Part shown: positions 39,380 through 49,893 of the stretch, piece by piece | Layout of the letters: the number at the start of each line of letters is the position of its first letter | Numbering within the stretch: the first letter of the stretch is position 1 | Source of the DNA: an uncultured Bacilli bacterium | Lineage (GTDB): Bacteria; Bacillota_I; Bacilli_A; RF39; UBA660 | DNA length: 53,018 nt | NCBI GenBank assembly: GCA_947601485.1 | Contig: CANQGF010000004.1 | Coordinates: 1-53,018 of the forward strand | Direction of reading: 5' to 3' | The notes under the pieces: model-generated | What the model was told of the DNA's origin: nothing | The model's database searches: none | Seen by the model: only the letters and a program-made list of their open reading frames with translations | Program-made: the position numbers and the translations under genes

Positions 39380-42300
39380 TTGGACAAAAGAACAATTAGA
39401 TGCAATTAACAAAAGTGGCTCTAATATCATTGTTTCAGCGGGTGCAGGTTCAGGAAAAACTTCAGTTTTAAGTGAAAGAGTTATTACAAAATTAAAAAGT
39501 GGTATTAATATTAATCGCCTTTTAATTTTAACATTTACTAATTTAGCGGCTTTAGAAATGAAAGATCGAATTAGAAATGAAATAATGAAACATGATGAAT
39601 TAAAAGAAAATCTCCTTTATTTAGAAAGTGCTTATATTACAACTTTTGATTCCTATACTTTATCTTTAGTTAGAAAATATCATTATTTACTTAATATATC
39701 TCCAAGTGTTAGTATTATTTCTGAAAGTGTCATGAATATTATTAAAAATGATACGATTGATGAAGTATTTGATGAATTATATAAAGAAGATAATCCTTTA
39801 TTTCAAAAATTAATTAAAGATTTAACTATAAAAAATGATACCCAAATAAAAGAAGCTATTTTAGAAATAATTAAAAAAATTGATTTAATTAGTGATAAAC
39901 AAAGTTTTTTAAATAACTATTTAGATACTTATTTAAGTAGCGAAAAAATAGATGAGTATATAAAAGAGTATGAAAATTTAATTAAAAGAGATTTATTAAG
40001 TATTGAAACAAATATGATAAAAATAGCTGATTCAGCTTATTCAGATTATTATGAAAAGTTAGAATCTTCTTTAGAAAAATTAATTAAATCCGCTACTTAT
40101 GATGAAGTGAGAAGAAATATTTATGTAAGTGTTCCCCAACGTCCAAGGGGTAGTGATGAGATTAAAGATGCCAAAAAAGAAATTGATGATACTATTAAAA
40201 GAATTAAAGATTATTTAAGATTTGATAGTACTAATGAAATTAAGGAAATCTTTGAAATTAATAAAGAATATCTTAAAATTATTTTAGAAATTATCAGAAG
40301 ATTTTATATAAAAGTTAATCATTTTAAAGAAATGTATGATTTATATGAATTTAATGATATTGAAATAATGGCTATTAAATTACTTAAAGAACATGAGGAA
40401 GTAAGGCATGAATTAAAAAATTATTATCAAGAAATTTTAGTTGATGAATATCAAGATACAAATGATTTACAAGAAGAATTTATTAATTTAATTAGTAATA
40501 ATAATGTTTATATGGTTGGTGATATTAAACAATCTATTTATGGTTTTAGAAATGCCAACCCAGAAATATTTAGAAGTAAATATAATAAGTATAGTTTAAA
40601 TGATGGGGGAATTAAAATTGATTTATTAGCTAATTTTCGTTCTCGTAGTGAAGTCATAAATGTGATTAATGAAGTATTTTCTAGCATTATGGATGAAGAA
40701 ATAGGTAACGCTAATTACAGAGTTGATCATCAAATGCAATTTGGAAATACTTCTTATAATGAAAATAAAATGAATGAAAGTTATGAATTAGAAATTTTAA
40801 ACTACCAAAATGATACAAAAGAATTTAAAAATAGAGAAGTTGAAGCTTTTATTATTGGAAGAGATATTATAAATAAATTACAAAATAATTATCAAGTTTA
40901 TGATAAAGAATTAAAAACTTTAAGAAAAGCCACTTATAGCGATTTTTGTATAATTATGGATCGTGGTAAAAGTTTTAGCTTATATAAAAAAATCTTTGAA
41001 TATTTAGGTATTCCATTAACTGTTTATGAAGATAAATTACTTACTAATGAGACAGATATTATGTTAATAGCGAATTTAATTGCGTTTATTGTTAATGTTA
41101 AAAATAAAACTTTTAATGTCGATTTCACTTATGAATTTTTGAGTATTGCACGTTCATTTTTAGGAAATATGACTGATCAAGAAATATTTAAAATAATTAA
41201 AGATCATACATATAAAGAAACAATTATTTATAAAAAAGCTCAAGAAATAGCTAACCATCTAGATAATATAGATAATTTGACTTTAATTAATTTAATATTA
41301 GATAAATTTAATTTTTATGAACAATTAATTACTATTTCTAATATTGAAGAGGTTATTATAAGAATAGATAATTTAACAAATATTGCTCGTGATTTAAGTA
41401 AAATGGGTTATACAGTTGAGGAATTTGCTAATTATTTAAAGAAAATGATTAATGGTAAAGATGAGATTAGATATAGTTCGACGATTGGTAATAATGGTGT
41501 TAAAATTATGAATATCCATAAATCAAAAGGACTTGAATTTTCTATTTGTTATTTTGCTTCTTTAGATGAAAAATTCAATACTGATGATTTAAAGAAAAGA
41601 TATATATTTGATCTTCAATATGGAATTATTACCCCTTTCTTTAAAGATGGACTAGGAGTAAGTATATTAAAAGATTTATATAAAGATAAATATTTAATAA
41701 ATGATATTTCAGAAAAAATAAGATTATTTTATGTTGCTTTAACAAGAGCTAAAGAAAAAATTATTATTGTAACTAGTCTTCTTGATAATGTAGATACTTA
41801 TAGAAATTTAGTAGATGTATCAGTTAGGTTAAAGTATAATTCACTAAAAAGTATTCTAGATTCAATTTATTATAATTTAACTAAATATATTAAAAATATT
41901 AATTTAGCAGATTTAAATATATCTAAAAACTATTTAACTAATAATATTAATAATGTATTTAGTAATAATACTAATGAAGTGATAAATTATCATGATGTGA
42001 AGATAGAAAGTCAAGAAGATAGTGTATTACATGCCTCAAAAGAGGTAACAGAAATTCTTACTTTAGAAGAAAAAGAAAATATTAATTTAGGATTAGAAAT
42101 CCATAAATCTTTTGAACAAACAGATTTCTTTAATATAAGTAACGATAATCCATATCAAGATAAAATAAAAAATCTAATAAAAAAATTAGATATTAAAAAT
42201 ACAGATACATTATATAAAGAACATGAATTTATCTTTCAAGATAATGATGTAACTTATCATGGAATTATTGATTTAATTATTAAATCAGATGATTGTATTA

Positions 42301-42464
42301 AAATAGTTGATTATAAATTAAAAAATATTGATAATCCTAAATATATTAATCAACTGCAAGTATATCATAAATATTTAAGTAGTATTTATGATAAAGAAAT
42401 AAAGATGTATTTATATAGTATTCTTACTGATGAAGTAAAAGAAATATTATTAGAGGCTGTTTAG
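39372..42464 (+). CDS. addA: ATP-dependent helicase/nuclease AddA
   Basis: SAGAGSGKTSVLSERV, ILVDEYQDTNDLQ, GDIKQSIYGFRNA, MNIHKSKGLEF, FYVALTRAKEK, C-terminal nuclease GIIDLIIKSDDCIKIVDYKL. Confidence 0.93.
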   Translation: MSNWTKEQLDAINKSGSNIIVSAGAGSGKTSVLSERVITKLKSGININRLLILTFTNLAALEMKDRIRNEIMKHDELKENLLYLESAYITTFDSYTLSLVRKYHYLLNISPSVSIISESVMNIIKNDTIDEVFDELYKEDNPLFQKLIKDLTIKNDTQIKEAILEIIKKIDLISDKQSFLNNYLDTYLSSEKIDEYIKEYENLIKRDLLSIETNMIKIADSAYSDYYEKLESSLEKLIKSATYDEVRRNIYVSVPQRPRGSDEIKDAKKEIDDTIKRIKDYLRFDSTNEIKEIFEINKEYLKIILEIIRRFYIKVNHFKEMYDLYEFNDIEIMAIKLLKEHEEVRHELKNYYQEILVDEYQDTNDLQEEFINLISNNNVYMVGDIKQSIYGFRNANPEIFRSKYNKYSLNDGGIKIDLLANFRSRSEVINVINEVFSSIMDEEIGNANYRVDHQMQFGNTSYNENKMNESYELEILNYQNDTKEFKNREVEAFIIGRDIINKLQNNYQVYDKELKTLRKATYSDFCIIMDRGKSFSLYKKIFEYLGIPLTVYEDKLLTNETDIMLIANLIAFIVNVKNKTFNVDFTYEFLSIARSFLGNMTDQEIFKIIKDHTYKETIIYKKAQEIANHLDNIDNLTLINLILDKFNFYEQLITISNIEEVIIRIDNLTNIARDLSKMGYTVEEFANYLKKMINGKDEIRYSSTIGNNGVKIMNIHKSKGLEFSICYFASLDEKFNTDDLKKRYIFDLQYGIITPFFKDGLGVSILKDLYKDKYLINDISEKIRLFYVALTRAKEKIIIVTSLLDNVDTYRNLVDVSVRLKYNSLKSILDSIYYNLTKYIKNINLADLNISKNYLTNNINNVFSNNTNEVINYHDVKIESQEDSVLHASKEVTEILTLEEKENINLGLEIHKSFEQTDFFNISNDNPYQDKIKNLIKKLDIKNTDTLYKEHEFIFQDNDVTYHGIIDLIIKSDDCIKIVDYKLKNIDNPKYINQLQVYHKYLSSIYDKEIKMYLYSILTDEVKEILLEAV

Positions 42465-42524
42465 TTTAGTTTATATTGTCAAATTTTTGTATAATTTTAA
42501 AAAAACAAAGTCTGGTGACAAAAT

Positions 42525-42553
42525 TTGACAAGCACTATTTCTTGTGTTACAAT
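42525..42553 (+). promoter_or_regulatory. sigma-A-type promoter
   Basis: TTGACA – 17 nt – TACAAT. Confidence 0.6.
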
Positions 42554-42581
42554 AAAAGCCAATTAAAAAAGGGGTGTTTTG

Positions 42582-42653
42582 ATGACTTTTTATGAAGCAT
42601 TACAAATATTAGGATTAGACTCTAATTTTACGATATATACTATAAAGAAGTAA
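42582..42653 (+). CDS. 23-aa mini-ORF resembling the start of a J-domain-like protein
   Basis: MTFYEALQILGLDSNFTIYTIKK*, preceded by AAAGGGG. Confidence 0.35.
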   Translation: MTFYEALQILGLDSNFTIYTIKK

Positions 42654-42681
42654 AATTAGGTAATTAGGAGGTAAGGTTGAA

Positions 42682-43686
42682 ATGAAAGAAGTAAGTTCAG
42701 ATATTAATATTGCTACCAATTTATTAATTAATGATAGTGGAAGTTTTAAAAATTTTAGTTGGGATTTAAGAAACAATGAAAAATTTGCTTTGTTTGCAAT
42801 TAGTTTAAATCCGATTAACTTTTTCTATGTTAGTGAAAATTTAAAATCTTCAAAAGATTTTGTTATAAAGGTTTTAAAATCACGTATATCAGGGAATCCA
42901 TTTTTTACTGCATCTAAAATGCTTGGTTTTATGAATAAAGAGTTAAGAGATGATGAAGAAGTTGTTAAGTACGCCGTTTCTTTATCACCATTTAATTTTG
43001 AATATGCTAGTTCTAGATTAACCGATAGTGAAAAATTTGTAAAAGAAATTATGAAATTAGTTGTAGGACCAACATTAATGATAAGTTTTATTTTAGAATG
43101 CTGTAGTGATAGATTAAGAAATGATAAGAATTTTATTTTAGATGTAATGGATATTGATCCAATCGCCGCAATTAATGGCTGTTCTAAAACTTTGTTATTA
43201 GATAATGCAATTATAAATAAAATATGTTCTATTAATAATTTAGATTATAATAATTTAAATCCGGATATAAAGAATAATCGAGAATTTTTTGAAAAATTAT
43301 TTTCTAAAAATGGTTTTCTTTTAATTGACACTCCAATGTTTATTGAAGATAAAGAGTTAGTTTTAGTAGCGTTAAATACAATAAAAAAAGAATTTAAAGC
43401 TAAAATAAATAGTTATAATTATAATTCTAAACAAGCTAGATATTATCCATACGATTCTAATAGTGAATATTTTGCTAACCGAGTAGCAGAAAATGAACTA
43501 GACATAGATTTTTATACACATATGATAGAAAGTATTCGTGAATTAATTAATTTATCTAGTTTAAAAAGTAATCCAGAGGTTGTAAAAATAGTTGAGGAAT
43601 TATTAGTTTTGAAAGCATTTGAAGAATTAAGAAAAATAGAAAATTCAGAAAAAGAAAAACTAAATGAAAGGGAATTAGTAAAATAA
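42682..43686 (+). CDS. DUF4116-like repeat protein
   Basis: Repeats of L-R-x-[DN]-[DE]-x-x-[VF]…A-x-x-x-x-P-x-x-[FL]-x-[YF]-[AV]: WDLRNNEKFALFAISLNPINFFYVSENLKSSKDFV; KELRDDEEVVKYAVSLSPFNFEYASSRLTDSEKFV. Confidence 0.65.
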   Translation: MKEVSSDINIATNLLINDSGSFKNFSWDLRNNEKFALFAISLNPINFFYVSENLKSSKDFVIKVLKSRISGNPFFTASKMLGFMNKELRDDEEVVKYAVSLSPFNFEYASSRLTDSEKFVKEIMKLVVGPTLMISFILECCSDRLRNDKNFILDVMDIDPIAAINGCSKTLLLDNAIINKICSINNLDYNNLNPDIKNNREFFEKLFSKNGFLLIDTPMFIEDKELVLVALNTIKKEFKAKINSYNYNSKQARYYPYDSNSEYFANRVAENELDIDFYTHMIESIRELINLSSLKSNPEVVKIVEELLVLKAFEELRKIENSEKEKLNERELVK

Positions 43687-43710
43687 AACTAATTTCCTTC
43701 TTTTTTTTCT
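43671..43710. terminator. terminator between convergent genes
   Basis: GGAATTAGT … ACTAATTTCC + T run on + and A run on the other side. Confidence 0.6.
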
Positions 43711-45062
43711 AATAATTTTAAACCAACTTCATTAACTGGACCTGCGCCGATAGTAATAACTAAATCGTTATTAGTAACTTTTTCTTTTAAGAAATCTACA
43801 ATTTTATCAAATGAATCAATATACCAAACATTAGGATTATCTTTTTTTATTAAATTAACTAAATCAGTTTCTTTAACATTATAAATATTTATTTCTCTAG
43901 CGGGATAAATGGGAGCAATAATAATGTTATCAAAATGTTTTAAGACTTCAGCAAATTCTTCTAGATGTTCTTTTGTTCTTGAAAAAGTGTGAGATTGAAA
44001 GATAGCATAATTTTGATGACATTTAATCTTTTTAACTGAATCAAGTGTTGATTTGATTTCAGTTGGGTGATGAGCATAATCATCATAAACAAGTACGTTA
44101 TCTTGGTATTTACCTATAAGTTCAAATCTTCTTTTTACGCCAGTATAAGTTTCTAATCCTTTTATAATACTTTCTTTTTTTAAATTATAAATAATACAAA
44201 TAAGAGTAGTAGCTAAAGCATTATAAACATTATGAATACCTATAATATTTAAATTAATATGAGCAAATAATTCATTATGATAATAAATATCAAAGGAAGG
44301 ATGGCCTAAATCGTTATATGTAATGTTTTTAGCTCTTAAATCTGCTTCATTATTTATGCCATAAGTTAAAATTTGCACATTGTTTGGTGTTTTAATACTC
44401 ATAGTATTTTCATCATCTTTATTTAAAATTAAATGGCCTTTTTCTGGCAAAAGATGAGTAAATTTTGTAAAAGATGCTTTAATATTATCAATGTTTTTAA
44501 AGAAGTCTAAATGGTCATCATCAATGTTTAAAATGACTTCACTTGTTGGAAAAAATGATAAAAAACTATTTTTATATTCACAAGATTCCATAATAAAATA
44601 TTTATTACTTCCCATTCTATAATTAGTATTTAGTAAAGGGTGAATAGCACCGATTTGAATGGTCGGATTTTTTTCATCAATTATAAAACAACTAGATATC
44701 ATACCAGTGGTAGTACTCTTACCATGAGTTCCTGAAATGCAAATTACATTTTCATATTCTTTAGTTAAAAGACCTAAAAATTTAGCTCTTTCATAAATTT
44801 CTTTATGAAGGGTTTTGGCCATTACCAATTCTTTATGATAATCTTTAATAGCGGAAGTATATACGACGATATCTGCATCCTTAATTAATTCAGCATTTTC
44901 CCCGATAAATACGGGTATTCCTGATGCTTGCAACATTTCAGTATTATAAGAATTTGAAGCATCACTTCCTGTTACTATGGCTCCCATATTTTTAACAATC
45001 ATAGCAATTCCACTCATTGAAATGCCCCCAATACCTATAAAGTGAATTTTTTTATTTTTCAT
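43689..45062 (-). CDS. murC: UDP-N-acetylmuramate--L-alanine ligase
   Basis: IHFIGIGGISMSGIAMIVKNMGAIVTGSD, ISGTHGKSTTTGMI, LVYDDYAHHPTEIKSTL. Confidence 0.95.
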   Translation of the reverse strand: MKNKKIHFIGIGGISMSGIAMIVKNMGAIVTGSDASNSYNTEMLQASGIPVFIGENAELIKDADIVVYTSAIKDYHKELVMAKTLHKEIYERAKFLGLLTKEYENVICISGTHGKSTTTGMISSCFIIDEKNPTIQIGAIHPLLNTNYRMGSNKYFIMESCEYKNSFLSFFPTSEVILNIDDDHLDFFKNIDNIKASFTKFTHLLPEKGHLILNKDDENTMSIKTPNNVQILTYGINNEADLRAKNITYNDLGHPSFDIYYHNELFAHINLNIIGIHNVYNALATTLICIIYNLKKESIIKGLETYTGVKRRFELIGKYQDNVLVYDDYAHHPTEIKSTLDSVKKIKCHQNYAIFQSHTFSRTKEHLEEFAEVLKHFDNIIIAPIYPAREINIYNVKETDLVNLIKKDNPNVWYIDSFDKIVDFLKEKVTNNDLVITIGAGPVNEVGLKLLEKKEGN

Positions 45063-45165
45063 TATATCACGCCTTTTCTTTATTATAATATTCTTTAAAA
45101 TTTATAGCAATACTTAATAATCAAGGACTTCTTAAATGTATTGACAATGTTTAACAAAATTCGAG

Positions 45166-45283
45166 TTGTAAAACGAACAAAAAAAATTTAAAAATTGTTC
45201 TTTAAAAAAGAGTCCCATAAAATCTTAAAAGAAATGTTTTTTTATTCAAAAAAAATTAAAAATCATAAAAGTTCGTTTTACAA
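45166..45283. promoter_or_regulatory. 13-bp perfect inverted repeat upstream of nrdD
   Basis: TTGTAAAACGAAC (45166-45178) and GTTCGTTTTACAA (45271-45283). Confidence 0.6.
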
Positions 45284-45363
45284 TTTCAAAAAAAATATAA
45301 AAAAAAACATTGCACATATAATTAATTATCATTATAATGAGTTTGTAATATGTAGGAGGTAGT

Positions 45364-47649
45364 ATGATAAAAGAAGATGTGTTAAATGATATTGTGGTTG
45401 TGAAAAGAAGTGGACAAAGAGTCCCTTTTAATGGCACTAAAGTAGCAATCGCAATTAAAAAGGGTTTTGATAGTGTATACGATGACTATGATGAAAAAAT
45501 AGTTAATAAAGTATATGAAAAAGTTTTAAAGAAAATAGAAAGTGATTATCAAGATCGTAAAACTATTGGAATTGAAGAAATTCAAGATATAATTGAAAAA
45601 GTTTTAGCTAAAGATGATCCAGAGGTTTATAAATCATTTAGTGGTTATAGAGAAAGAAGAGCTCAATCAAGAGATGCATTCGTTGTTAAACAACAACATA
45701 AATTTGTTAAAGCGATTGAATCTTTAGGTCTTAAAAGTGCTAAAGAAGAAAATTCAAAAAGAGAAAATGCTAATGTTGATGGTGATGGACCAATGGGTAC
45801 GATGTTACATTTTGGTTCAACAGTGTCAAGAGAATTTGCTAAAGCTTATTTAATGGATGCTAAATACGCAAGAGCTCATGATGAAGGAGCCATTCATATT
45901 CATGATTTAGACTTCTGGGCTATGGGTACAACAACTTGTAACCAAATTGATTTAGATAAATTATTTAAAAATGGTTTTTCAACAGGACACGGATATTTAA
46001 GATGTCCTAATGATATTATGAGTTATACAGCTTTAGCAGCTATATGTATTCAAGCTAATCAAAATGATCAACATGGTGGACAAAGTATTCCAATGTTTGA
46101 TTATTATATGGCTCCAGGCGTTTTAAAAACATTTAAAAAGCAATTAAAACAAATGACTTATGATTATCTTGATTTAGAAGGCTTTTTAGGAGAAATAAAT
46201 TTTGATGATGTAGCTAATATTATTACTAATCTAACAACAATAGAATTTGATCCTAAAGAAGTATTTAAAGATTTTATAACTAGTGAAAGATTAGAAGAAA
46301 TGTTTGTTAAAGGTTATGATAAAGCATTAGCTAAAACTGACCGCATAACTTATCAAGCTATGGAAGCATTTATCCATAATTTAAATACAATGCATAGTAG
46401 AGCAGGAGCTCAAGTTCCATTCTCATCAGTTAACTTTGGTACTGATACATCTCCTGAAGGAAGAATGGTTATTAAAAATTTCTTATTAGCAACTGATGCT
46501 GGTCTTGGTAATGGTGAAACACCAATTTTCCCAATTTCTATTTTCAAATTAAAAGAGGGAGTTAGTTATAACGTTGGTGATCCAAACTATGATTTATTCC
46601 ATTTAGCTTGTAAAGTATCTGCTAAAAGATTATTCCCTAATTTCTCATTCTTGGATTCTTCATTTAATAAACCATATTTAAAAGCAGGAGATCCAAAAAC
46701 AGAAGTTGGATACATGGGTTGTAGAACAAGAGTAATTGGTAATGTTTGTTATCCAGATAAAGAAATTACACCAGGAAGAGGAAACTTATCATTTACAACC
46801 ATTAATTTACCAAGAATAGGTATTAAACATGGTATTGCTTTAGGCGAAAGAGATAAAGCTGATATGAAAGGCTTTTATGAAGAACTTGATGAATTACTTG
46901 ATTTATGTAAAGGACAACTTTTACAAAGATTCGATGTTCAATGTAGTAAGGGTGTCGAAAACTTTAAATTCTTACTTGGAGCTCATGTTTGGTTAGATTC
47001 AGAAAAACTTGAGCCAGGACAAAAAATTAGAAAAGTATTAAAACATGGAACATTGTCTATTGGTTTTATTGGTCTTGCTGAATGTCTTAAAGCTTTAATT
47101 GGTGAACATCATGGTGAATCAGAAAAAGCGCAAAAATTAGGTTTAGAAATTATTAGTCATATGAGAAAAAAATGTGATGAATATAGTCAAGAATTAAAAT
47201 TGAATTTCACTTGTCTTGCAACTCCAGCAGAAGGCTTGAGTGGTAGATTTGTAGGAATTGACCGTTCAATTTATGGCAAGATTAAAGGTGTAACGGATCG
47301 TGAATATTATACTAATTCATTCCATGTACCAGTTTATTATCATACTTCAATCGAACATAAATTAGATGTTGAAGGTAAATATCATCGTCTTACAAATGCT
47401 GGTCATATTTCTTATATTGAAATTGATGGTGATACCGCAAATAATGTAGAAGCATTTGAGAAGATTGTACGTGTGATGCATGATAAAGATATTGGTTATG
47501 GCGCAATTAACCATCCAGTTGATAGAGATCCAGTTTGTGGCTATGTAGGAGTCATTAATGATGTTTGTCCACGCTGTGGTAGACGTGATTTTGAAGGGGT
47601 TCCAGTTGAAACTATTAATCATTTAGAATGTGGCATCGATTGTAAATAA
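45364..47649 (+). CDS. nrdD: anaerobic ribonucleoside-triphosphate reductase, large chain
   Basis: N-terminal ATP-cone VVKRSGQRVPFNGTKVAIAIKKGF; HIHDLDFWAMGTTTCNQID; zinc-ribbon end DPVCGYVGVINDVCPRCGRRDFEGVPVETINHLECGIDCK*; Shine-Dalgarno GGAGG. Confidence 0.95.
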   Translation: MIKEDVLNDIVVVKRSGQRVPFNGTKVAIAIKKGFDSVYDDYDEKIVNKVYEKVLKKIESDYQDRKTIGIEEIQDIIEKVLAKDDPEVYKSFSGYRERRAQSRDAFVVKQQHKFVKAIESLGLKSAKEENSKRENANVDGDGPMGTMLHFGSTVSREFAKAYLMDAKYARAHDEGAIHIHDLDFWAMGTTTCNQIDLDKLFKNGFSTGHGYLRCPNDIMSYTALAAICIQANQNDQHGGQSIPMFDYYMAPGVLKTFKKQLKQMTYDYLDLEGFLGEINFDDVANIITNLTTIEFDPKEVFKDFITSERLEEMFVKGYDKALAKTDRITYQAMEAFIHNLNTMHSRAGAQVPFSSVNFGTDTSPEGRMVIKNFLLATDAGLGNGETPIFPISIFKLKEGVSYNVGDPNYDLFHLACKVSAKRLFPNFSFLDSSFNKPYLKAGDPKTEVGYMGCRTRVIGNVCYPDKEITPGRGNLSFTTINLPRIGIKHGIALGERDKADMKGFYEELDELLDLCKGQLLQRFDVQCSKGVENFKFLLGAHVWLDSEKLEPGQKIRKVLKHGTLSIGFIGLAECLKALIGEHHGESEKAQKLGLEIISHMRKKCDEYSQELKLNFTCLATPAEGLSGRFVGIDRSIYGKIKGVTDREYYTNSFHVPVYYHTSIEHKLDVEGKYHRLTNAGHISYIEIDGDTANNVEAFEKIVRVMHDKDIGYGAINHPVDRDPVCGYVGVINDVCPRCGRRDFEGVPVETINHLECGIDCK

Positions 47650-47703
47650 TAAAAAATATGTATGCTAATATAAAATATAAAAAATAAGGAGGAGGAAATA
47701 TTT

Positions 47704-47874
47704 ATGGAAGCAACAAAAACAAAAAAATTAGTTGGTGAAGGAGTAGGATTTGAAAGAATTCGTCGTATTACTGGTTATTTAGTAGGTACTTTAGATAGAT
47801 TTAATAATGCGAAAAAAGCCGAAGAACATGATCGAGTTAAACATACTTTAAATTCAGAAGAAAAAGCAGCTTAA
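47704..47874 (+). CDS. separate small protein carrying the NrdD glycyl-radical C-terminal segment, 56 aa
   Basis: MEATKTKKLVGEGVGFERIRRITGYLVGTLDRFNNAKKAEEHDRVKHTLNSEEKAA; matches the NrdD C-terminal pattern RR-x-x-GYL…RFN-x-x-K-x-x-E…RVKH; own GGAGGAGG Shine-Dalgarno. Below the ORF-track length cutoff. Confidence 0.88.
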   Translation: MEATKTKKLVGEGVGFERIRRITGYLVGTLDRFNNAKKAEEHDRVKHTLNSEEKAA

Positions 47875-47889
47875 GGAGTAAAATAAAAA

Positions 47890-48447
47890 ATGACAATTAG
47901 ACTAGCAGCACCACTTCAAATGGATAGTGTTGTTGATGGTTTTGGGGTAAGGACAGTTATTTGGACTCAAGGATGTTCTCATAATTGTCCTTTTTGTCAA
48001 AATCCTCAAACACATAATTTTGAAGGTGGTTGTGATTTTTCAGTTGATGAAATAAAAGAAGAAATAAAAAATTTAAAAAATCAAGATGGAATTACATTAA
48101 GTGGAGGAGATCCTCTATATCAAATAGAACCTATCGTTGAAATTAGTAAATATGCTAAAAGTCTTGGTTTAAATGTATGGTGTTATACTGGTTTTCTATA
48201 TGAAGATATTTTAAAAATGGGAGAAAAAAATCCTAAATATTTAGAACTTTTACAATATTTAGATGTTTTAGTTGATGGTTTATTTGTAAATGAATTAAAG
48301 GATTTGAATCTTTTATTTAGGGGGTCATCTAATCAAAGATTAATTGATGTTCCTAAAACATTAAGATTTAAAAAAGTAATGCTTATTCCGGAAAGTGATG
48401 GCATTATGGAAAAATTTACTGAAAAAAAAGAAGTAACTTTTATATAA
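47890..48447 (+). CDS. nrdG: anaerobic ribonucleotide reductase activating protein
   Basis: DGFGVRTVIWTQGCSHNCPFCQNPQTHNF radical-SAM CxxxCxxC; LSGGDPLYQ; adjacent to nrdD. Confidence 0.95.
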   Translation: MTIRLAAPLQMDSVVDGFGVRTVIWTQGCSHNCPFCQNPQTHNFEGGCDFSVDEIKEEIKNLKNQDGITLSGGDPLYQIEPIVEISKYAKSLGLNVWCYTGFLYEDILKMGEKNPKYLELLQYLDVLVDGLFVNELKDLNLLFRGSSNQRLIDVPKTLRFKKVMLIPESDGIMEKFTEKKEVTFI

Positions 48448-48470
48448 GGGAGCTTAAGGCTCTTTTTATG
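48448..48470 (+). terminator. terminator-like hairpin after nrdG
   Basis: GAGC-TTAAG-GCTC + TTTTT. Confidence 0.55.
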
Positions 48471-48530
48471 TGATATTTATTGCTTTTTTAAAGAAAAAAA
48501 GTATATAATTAATTAGAAAAGAGTGATTAT

Positions 48531-49853
48531 ATGTTAAATGATAAAAAAATATTGGTTTTAGGTTTAGGCAAAAGTGGCTATCACGTTATTAAATTATTGG
48601 CAGGTAATAATACCATAGTAGCATGTGATAAAAATATGCCTGATGAAGAAAAAATTTCTGAATTTCAAAAATTAAATGTTATTTTTAAACAAAGCCCTGA
48701 TGCAACTGAAATATTAGATGAATCTTTTGATCTTTTAATTAAATCACCAGGAATTGAGCCTTTTCATCCATGTGTTAAAAAAGCTAAAGAACTCAATATT
48801 AAAATTGTCAATGAAATGGAAGTAGCATATCACTATTTACCTAAAAATGTTAAAATTATTGGTATTACTGGCTCAAATGGTAAAACTACCACAACAACCA
48901 TGTTATATGAATTATTGAAATTACATGGTGTAAGTGCCATTTTAGGAGGCAATATTGGGTTTCCTTTATGTGAGATATTAAATAGTGTTAAAGAAGGCGA
49001 TACTTTAGTTTTAGAAATATCCGATCATCAATTAAATGATTTAACTGATTTTAAAACTGATATTAGTATACTTACTAATCTTTGTCCAACTCATCTAGAT
49101 TTTCATGGTAATTATGAAAATTATAAAAATGTTAAAAAGAAAATATTTAATCACCATACAAGTAGTGATTTAGCTATTATCAATAATTATAATCAAGATT
49201 CACTTGAATTAACTAGGGATATCTTATCTCATAAAATATATTTTAATGATGAAAATAATTATTACAATGAAGAAGGTATTTTTGTTAATAAAGAAAAAAT
49301 ATTAAATTTAGATGAAATCAAAATACAAGGCAATCATAATTATGAAAATATTTTAGCATGTTTATTAGCTTTAAGGGAATTTGCTTTTGATAAAGATATA
49401 ATAAAGAAATATTTTAAAGAATTTAAAGGAGTAGAACATCGTATTGAAATTGTTGAATCCAAAAGTAAGGCAAAATTTTATAATGATTCAAAATCTACAA
49501 ATCCAACCAGTACTTTAATTGCCCTTAAAACAATGAAAGAAAATGTCCATTTAATTTTAGGTGGAAAAGAAAGAATGCAAGATTTTCATGAATTAGATAA
49601 TGAAATAAAAAAAGTAAAATGTATTTACGCTATTGGAGAAATTACTGATCGTATAGATGAATATGCTAAAGAAAATAATGTTCCTTGTCTTAAATGTTAT
49701 ACTTTAGATAAGGCAATGACGCAAATTCAAAAAAATGTTAAAGATAATGATGTGGTTTTACTCTCACCTGGCAGTGCTTCTTGGGATCAATATGATCGTT
49801 TTGAAACAAGAGGGGAAGAATTTAAAAAATTAGTTGAAAAATTGTTTAATTAA
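48531..49853 (+). CDS. murD: UDP-N-acetylmuramoylalanine--D-glutamate ligase
   Basis: KILVLGLGKSGYHVIKLL, GITGSNGKTTTTTML, HRIEIVESKSKAKFYNDSKSTNPTSTLIAL. Confidence 0.94.
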   Translation: MLNDKKILVLGLGKSGYHVIKLLAGNNTIVACDKNMPDEEKISEFQKLNVIFKQSPDATEILDESFDLLIKSPGIEPFHPCVKKAKELNIKIVNEMEVAYHYLPKNVKIIGITGSNGKTTTTTMLYELLKLHGVSAILGGNIGFPLCEILNSVKEGDTLVLEISDHQLNDLTDFKTDISILTNLCPTHLDFHGNYENYKNVKKKIFNHHTSSDLAIINNYNQDSLELTRDILSHKIYFNDENNYYNEEGIFVNKEKILNLDEIKIQGNHNYENILACLLALREFAFDKDIIKKYFKEFKGVEHRIEIVESKSKAKFYNDSKSTNPTSTLIALKTMKENVHLILGGKERMQDFHELDNEIKKVKCIYAIGEITDRIDEYAKENNVPCLKCYTLDKAMTQIQKNVKDNDVVLLSPGSASWDQYDRFETRGEEFKKLVEKLFN

Positions 49854-49893
49854 AGGTATAATTTTTATATGATACGAAAGTTGTAGAAGGGGC

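Noticed and set aside
45246-45437. 63-aa minus-strand ORF across the nrdD start
   Set aside because: Overlaps the nrdD ribosome site and ATP-cone; low-complexity translation of AT-rich spacer.
47362-47622. 86-aa minus-strand ORF within nrdD
   Set aside because: Antisense to conserved NrdD C-terminal region.
47650-47874. Small ORF after nrdD as simple frameshift debris of nrdD
   Set aside because: It has its own strong Shine-Dalgarno, a new N-terminus (MEATKTKKLVGEG), and nrdD has a distinct intact tail, so two genes fit better than a broken one.
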